NCBI RefSeq assembly: GCF_000002235.5
Contig: NW_022145599.1
Span: forward strand, 26,594,028 to 26,658,027
Origin: Strongylocentrotus purpuratus
Lineage: Eukaryota > Echinodermata > Echinoidea > Camarodonta > Strongylocentrotidae
Length of the DNA stretch: 64,000 bases
Direction of reading: 5' to 3'
In this document: piece by piece, positions 57,801 to 64,000 of the stretch
Numbering within the stretch: the first letter of the stretch is position 1
Layout of the letters: each line of letters starts with the position of its first letter
Program-made: the position numbers and the translations under genes
Notes under the pieces: generated by a model
What the model was told of the DNA's origin: nothing
Seen by the model: only the letters and a program-made list of their open reading frames with translations
Databases searched by the model: none

Positions 57801-59200
57801 GAGCAACTATCCAGTATTTAGTCTCCGTGTATTTCACAATTTGTTCTGCAATGACCTTTATCTGCTCATGCATAGACTGCAACCGTGAACTGGCTTAATG
57901 CACAATTATGTCAGAGCTACAGATTATCTTACGATATGGTGATTGTGGCAGGAACTGTTACCTATTATCATTAATAATGCAACGTGTACTGTGAACAAAA
58001 TGGTACTCTTTTCAATAGGAATGTACAGGTTGCTCTAGCATAAATCTGTATTTGATTACTGATTTTAAAGTATTTGTTTCTTTGTTTGTCTTGTATGTGT
58101 AACATTAATTACTTGAATCGCTTTAGGCAATATGGTACTGGTAAGATATATTTGTATGTATATGACACTGAAAAGGCTATGCTTTAAACAAATTCCAGAT
58201 ATATTGGATTGAGTATATACGAGCAATATTTACGTCCTAAATATAGAGAAAATATGTAATAACTAAATAAAAAATAGAAAAAAATCGAAACATTTGAGTT
58301 ATAATTACAAAGAAATAAAAAGGAAAATGGAGGGGTTGGTGCTGTGAATATAATGTAAAATATTCAAAACATGAAATCGATGTCAATGAATAAAAAATAG
58401 TCCATGCATTGGGATACTAGCAATCTTTCCATAATTGTGATGGACTCTACATGTATAGGAAAGTTTTAAAATATAATATCTAGATTTAAAAGTCCTAGAT
58501 TACAAAAAGTAAGAGAGAAAAGCAGGGGAGTGGCTATTACTTAATCTGAAACCTAAATAGCAGTTTAAAGTTGATATATTTCTATAAGTATAATTATAGT
58601 GTAATGGACAGAGAGAGAGAGAGAGAGAGAGGTGGGGGGGGGCACATCTTTTGATTTGAATATGATGTGCAATAAACAAGGCAATCTTACGTTTAAAAGT
58701 CTTAACTATAAACAATAATAGAGAGATGGTCGTTCCTTTCAATATGTTGTACAGTGTTCAAAAACAGTAGAAAATGAGAAAAGAGCTTGCTGTGAATCCG
58801 CTAGAATGTACTATTAAAGAAAAATATTCAAATGAGTAAATCGAAATTCAAAATCATTAAGACTAATGTAATACATTTTAGACATTAGATTTTGTCTTGT
58901 TTACTTATCAATGTCCTAAATGGATAATAGGAATACTTTTAAATAAACCGGACATGTAACATCCACAAATTAAAGTAAATCAATTTTACAAGTAAGAACT
59001 ACACAAGTTAATAGAGGGAGACAATGGGAATACACTACTTCCTGAAATGAATCGAATAAAAAATATTTTAAACACCTAAATCTATACCTCTAACAAATAA
59101 TAGAGTGTCAAACAGAAAACAAGGATAATTTGTCTTGAGTCTAATTAACAGTATTCAAAAATCAAAATCAAGAAATTTGAGAAATAATCATTAGCAAAAA

Positions 59201-59234
<34 letters not shown>

Positions 59235-59634
59235 GTATCTAACCACTGTATTGGAGTATTCAAACAAGCAAATCAATGTAATAATTATGAAATATAAGAG
59301 AAGAGGGAAAGCCATGTGTATTGTTTTTTGAACCTGATATACAAAGCGGAAGAAAAAGAAGAAGAGATATAGAGAGGGAGGAGGAATGGAGGGAGATAGT
59401 TCTTGTTTTGAACATGGTATTACAGTATTCAAACAAATAAATCTGAGAGTTGAGAAGGGAGGAGAATGATTCTAATTGAAAATGATTTTAAATTTTATGT
59501 TTATGATTTAAAATACCATTCTTTTCAGACTTTACATTTCTAAGAGTGCTCAAAATAATTATGGAAATGAGCAAATTAGATCGTTAAAGTCACGAGTATG
59601 AGGTGTATGGCTTAAAGAAGAATACGGCTTAAAG
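54881..59634. other. AT-rich non-coding, no gene supported
   Basis: Open frames at 55539-55868 (+, 109 codons), 55813-56040 (-, 75 codons, hydrophobic) and 57535-57882 (-, 115 codons) have no motif I recognise and no convincing exon partners. (GA)n runs occur at 58612-58632 and 59199-59234. From 58750 on, 'agtattcaaacaaataaatc' recurs at irregular spacing, which looks like an old decayed tandem repeat. Confidence 0.5.
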
Positions 59635-59909
59635 AGTGGATACGTCGCCGGACTGTCGATCACAAGGTCCGCGGTTCGAGTCCCGCCGCCGCACTAATGT
59701 CCTTTGGCAAGACATTGATCTACATTTGCCACACTCCACCCAGGTGAAGTAAATGGGTACCTGGTAGGAATTTATTCCTTGAAATGCTAGAGCGCCGTAT
59801 GGCAGCCGTGCTAAAGCCAGGGTAATAATCGGAGCGCCAGGAGGGTCAATCTGACTGACATGAGCGCTATACAAGAACCCACTATTATTATTATTATTAC
59901 TATTATTAA
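59635..59909 (+). repeat. tRNA-derived SINE, near full length
   Basis: The head has box B GGTTCGAGTCC ('aaggtccgcggttcgagtcc', 59664-59683). The body runs from 'actaatgtcctttggcaaga' to 'gagcgctatacaagaaccca', followed by an (ATT)n tail to 59909. It is the best copy of the family in the window; others lie at 12580, 32222 and 33266. Confidence 0.85.
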
Positions 59910-60124
59910 GAAAACAGAATCATTCCTTTTCTCTTCGAACTTGGGTTACTGTAAACGTGTGATGAATATCACTTTGTAAAAAGTACCATTGCTTTAAGAT
60001 TCAGAAATTCGATCGCAACTACACTAAAAAAATGAACTCAAGGGAAATGTCAATACCCTTTAGTATGCCCAATATAGTCAGGTGGCTTAGCGAAATTATC
60101 GTTACTCAGCGGATAAAAGCGCCA

Positions 60125-60500
60125 TTTTTGGTACAGGGCTTCCTTAGCACCTACTAAACAATATTAGCCTAGAAGCCTTCGGTACAAAAATAATATAAAG
60201 TGTGGGGCGGGGCGTCATCCCGGAGCCCCTAGATAGTTTATAACGAAAAATAACATTGATTTGTTGTTGTACGAATGTAATTTTTGGTACAGGGCCTTTT
60301 AGAACCTTCTGAACAATGTTAGGGTTGGAGCCATCAGCAAAACATTTATATAGGTGTGCTTTGGGCGCGGGGGCGTCGTACCGGAGCCCCCATAATATAT
60401 ATCATGTAAGATCACATTGGTTTGTGGTTGTACGATAGCCTGTTTTTGTACAGCCAGGGCTTCCTTAGGACCTATTAAAAGATAGTAAGGTAGAACATTT
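60125..60500. repeat. Tandem repeat, 156-161 bp, about 2.5 copies
   Basis: 'tttttggtacagggct' and its variants start near 60125, 60281 and 60442. Each unit includes a hairpin-capable GGGGGCGTC...GGAGCCCC stretch and 'cattgatttgttgttgtacg'. Confidence 0.8.
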
Positions 60501-61029
60501 ACAGGAATAATAAAGATCCTATCCATTCAAATAAAATAATATCGAATACAAGAAATACAAAGATGTGCATTATTTCCGTATTAATATGAACAGTGATGCC
60601 ACAGTTTATGATACATTATTCAAACAAATAAATCTAGATAAAGTCATAAACTAAATTCAAACGAGCAAATAATTAAGAGTAAGACGATAAGGATATAATG
60701 ATTTCTTGTGAAACTGAGAAAATACTATAACAAAACATGCTAAAACAGTAACTTTTAGTAAATGAAACAAATTCGGAAATCAATTTTTTGAGAAGAACGA
60801 AGATCCCAACACTTACGCAGACCCTTTTCAGTTTTGTTAAGCTGAAGATGGGGTATGGAACGGGTCTTTAACATTCCTGGGTGTAAGTCATGTAAAAAGC
60901 TTTCCAAATTTGGTTCCTTTCACACAGATTCCCATTGGCTTCATTTTACAGTTCTGTATTGAATTATATATCAAACAATAGCATAATAGAAACAGATCAT
61001 AATTGCTTTGAATCTGGCATTAATAATAT
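60501..61029. other. AT-rich, no gene seen
   Basis: More copies of the 'ttcaaacaaataaatct' motif occur near 60615 and 60655. No open frame with family features. Confidence 0.5.
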
Positions 61030-61100
61030 TAATAAAAATAATAATAAATAATAATAATAATAATAATAATGGAATCTTGTATAGCGCTCAGGTCAGTCAG
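61030..61100 (-). repeat. SINE 3' tail, minus strand
   Basis: The (AAT)n run followed by 'cttgtatagcgctcaggtca' is the reverse of the SINE end 'gagcgctatacaag' plus (ATT)n. Confidence 0.7.
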
Positions 61101-61214
61101 ACCCTAGAGGTAATTTGTATAATCTTACAAACAAGAATCAAATTGGAAATCATAATTCATTCACAGGGCACCATCTCCCAATGACAAACACCATGAAATA
61201 CAAAAACATGTACA

Positions 61215-64000
61215 ATTTAACGGAAAGAAAACTAGCAACTGACAGGGAGTGCCTTTCGCCCACAATTTAAGGGACATTGCCAAGTAGGCTCATAATTCAC
61301 AGATCACCATCTCCCAGCCAGTGAAGACCTAACATAGCACCATTAATACCTCCCAATAAAAAAGCTATATCTTAAAATGAAAGAAAATTATCACATGAAT
61401 GGGCGTGCAGTTCGCCCACAATTTAAGGGACAGTGCCCAGTAGACTCATGATTCACAGGTCACCATCTCCGAGCCACTGAAAACATAACCTAGCACCATG
61501 AATACCCCCCCCCCTAAAAAAATGTAATATCTTAAAATGAAAGAAAATTTGCCCATGACTGGGCGTGCCGTTGGCCCACAATTTAAGGAAAAGTGCACAG
61601 AAGGCCCATAATTCACAGGTCACCATCTCCCAGCCAGTGAAGACCTAACCTAGCACCATGCATAGTCCCCCCCCCCCCCCAAAAAAAATGTAATGACTTA
61701 AATGGAAAGAAAAAAGGCACATGACTGGGCGTGCCGTTCTCCCACAATTCAAGGGACAGTACCCGGTAGTCTCATGATTCACAGATCACCAACGCCCAGC
61801 CAGTGAAGACCTAACCTAGTACCATAAATACCCCCCCCCCCCCCTCTAAAAAAAAAAAAAAAAGGAAGAAGAAAGATGTAAAATCTTAAAATAAAAGAAA
61901 ATTATCACATGACTGGGCGTGCCGTTCTCCCACAATTTAAGGGACAGTACCCAGTAGGCTCCTAATTCAAAGGTCACCATCTCCAAGCCAGTGAAGACCT
62001 AACCTAGTACCACGAATACCCCCCCCCCCCGCCCCCTAAAAAAGACCCCAAAAAAAGAAAGAAATAAAATCTTAAAATTAAAGCAAATTAGCACATTACT
62101 GGTCGTGCCGTTCTCCAAAAATTTAAGGGACAGCACCCAGTAGGCTCATAAATCATAGGTCACCATCTCCCAGCCAGTGAAGACCTAACCTAGTACCATG
62201 AATACCCCCCCCCCCCCCTCCTAAAAAAAAAAAAAAAAAAAAAAATTGAAAAAAAAAGAAGAAGAAATAAATCTTAAAATAAAGAAAATTATCACATGAC
62301 TGGGCGTGCCGATCTCCCACAATTTAAGGGACAGTACCCAGTAGGCTCATAATTCACAGGTCACCATCTCCCAGCCAGTGAAGACCTTACCTAGTACCAC
62401 GAATACCCCCCCCCCCCACTAAAAAAGAAAAAAAAGAAGAAAGAAGTAAAATCTTAAAAGAAAAGAAAATTATCACATGACTGGGCGTGCCGTTCTCCCA
62501 CAATTTAAGGGACAGTACCCAGTAGGCTCATAATTCACAGGTCACCATCTCCCAGCCAGTGAAGACCTAACCTAGTACCTCGAATACCCCCCCCCCCCCT
62601 AAAAAAAGAAGAAACAAAGAAGAAGAAGAAAGATGTAAAATCTTGAAATAAAGTGAAGACCTAACGTAGTACCACGAATACCCCCCCCCCCCCCTAAAAA
62701 AGAAGAAAAAAAAAGAAGGAAGAAGTAAAATCTTAAAATAAAAGAAAATTATCACATGACTGGGCGTGCCGTTCTCCCACAATTTAAGGGACAGTACCCA
62801 GTAGGCTCATAATTTACAGGTCACCATCTCCCAGCAAGTGAAGACCTAACCTAGTACCATGAATACCCTCCCCCCCCCCCCTAAAAAAAAAAGAAAAAAA
62901 AAGAAGAAAGAAGTAAAATCTTAAAATAAAAGTAAATTATCACATGACTGGGCGTGCCGTTCTCCCACAATTTAAGGAGAGTACCCATTAGGCTCATATA
63001 TCACAGATCACCATCTCTCAGCCAGTGAAGACATAACCTAGTACCACGAATACCCCCCCCCCCCAAAAAAAAAGGAAAAAAAAAGAAGAAAGAAGTAAAA
63101 TCTTAAATTAAAAGGAAATTATCACATGACTGGGCGTGCCGTTCTCCCACAATTTAAGGGACAGTACCCAGTATGCTCATAATTCACAGGTCACCATGTT
63201 CCAGACAGTGAAGACCTAACCTAGAACCATGAATACCCTCCCCCCTAAAAAAAAAAAAGAAGAAAGAAGTAAAATCTTAAAATAAAAGAAAATTAGCACA
63301 TGACTGGTCGTGCCGTTCTCCCACAATTTAAGGGACAGTACCCAGTAGGCTCATAATTCACAGGTCACCATCTCCCAGCCAGTGAAGACCTAACCTAGTA
63401 TCACGAATACCCCCCCCCCCCCTCAAAAAAAAAAAGAAAAAAAGAAGAAGAAGAAAGATGTAAAATCTTAAATTAAAAGAAAATTATCACATGACTGGGC
63501 GTGCCGTTCTCCCACAATTTAAGGGACAGTACCCAGTAGGCTCATAATTCACAGGTCACCATCTCCCAGCCAGTGAAGACCTAACCTAGTACCATGAATA
63601 CCCTCCCCCCCTAAAAAAAAAAAAAAAAAAAAAAAGAAAAGAAGAAAGTAAAATCTTAAAATAAAAGAAAAAAGCACATGACTGGTCGTGCCGTTCTCCC
63701 ACAATTTAAGGGAGAGTACCCATTAGGCTCATATATCACACGTCACCATCTCTCAGCCAGTGAAGACCTAACCTAGTAACACGAATACCCCCCCCCCCCT
63801 CAAAAAAAAAAAGGAAAAAAAAAAGAAGAAGTAAAATCTTAAAATAAAAGAAAATTATCACATGACTGGGCGTGCCGTTCTCCCACAATTTAAGGGACAG
63901 TACCCAGTAGGCTCATAATTCACAGGTCACCATCTCCCAGCCAGTGAAGACCTAACCTAGTACCATGAATACCCTCCCCCCTAAAAAAAAAAGAAAAAAA
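61215..64000. repeat. Satellite-like tandem array with C-run/A-run junctions
   Basis: About 15 units of roughly 160-200 bp. Each contains 'catgactgggcgtgccgttc', 'cccacaatttaagggacagt', 'aggctcataattcacaggtc' and 'gtgaagacctaacctagtac', then a run of 7-15 C, a run of A and an AAG-rich stretch. One unit near 62640 is truncated. The array continues past the window end. Length variation is concentrated in the homopolymer runs. Confidence 0.95.

Noticed and set aside
57535..57882. Minus-strand 115-codon frame as a gene
   Set aside because: No domain, no repeats of it, no splice partners; this length is expected by chance in 64 kb of AT-rich DNA.

Overview
This is eukaryotic (animal) genomic DNA. 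It has intron-split genes with GT-AG junctions, tRNA-derived SINEs, non-LTR retrotransposon remnants, many MITEs and long minisatellites. The mix of SINE, MITE and LINE-tail families resembles a marine invertebrate deuterostome, most likely a sea urchin. That is an inference from repeat style and not a proven assignment. A 500-base N gap lies at 829-1328.

The only protein-coding genes I can support are three tandem genes on the minus strand. All encode PM20D2-like M20-family metallodipeptidases: gene A (7386-12492, 397 aa), gene B (16902-24380, 396 aa) and gene C (30004-37042, 412 aa, or 402 aa from an inner start). Each has seven coding exons of matching phase and an uninterrupted reading frame across all junctions. 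Each also has a probable non-coding first exon in a GC-richer promoter patch (about 13.5, 25.1 and 38.5 kb).

The cluster has a readable history. Gene B is a mosaic: exons 1-3 and the 5' part of exon 4 match gene A, while the 3' part of exon 4, intron 4 and exons 5-7 match gene C. The flanking DNA follows the same pattern. One unequal crossover inside exon 4, in an ancestral A-C gene pair, explains this. It duplicated a block that now runs from A exon 4 to B exon 5 and again from B exon 4 to C exon 5. The two copies have since gained different insertions (MITEs, SINEs, LINE tails, an element carrying nuclear-receptor-like DR1 sites), so many insertions can be compared with their empty sites.

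From about 38.7 kb to the end I find no convincing gene. 40.0-45.7 kb is bounded by hAT-like terminal inverted repeats and filled with tandem repeats, chiefly a minisatellite of about 46 bp. 45.9-52.5 kb holds two G-rich 18-bp minisatellite arrays flanking two tandem copies of a 1.5-kb unit. 52.8-53.6 kb is a decayed LINE. 54-61 kb is AT-rich with a MITE, a SINE and small tandem repeats. 61.2-64 kb is a satellite-like array of roughly 160-200-bp units that runs off the window.
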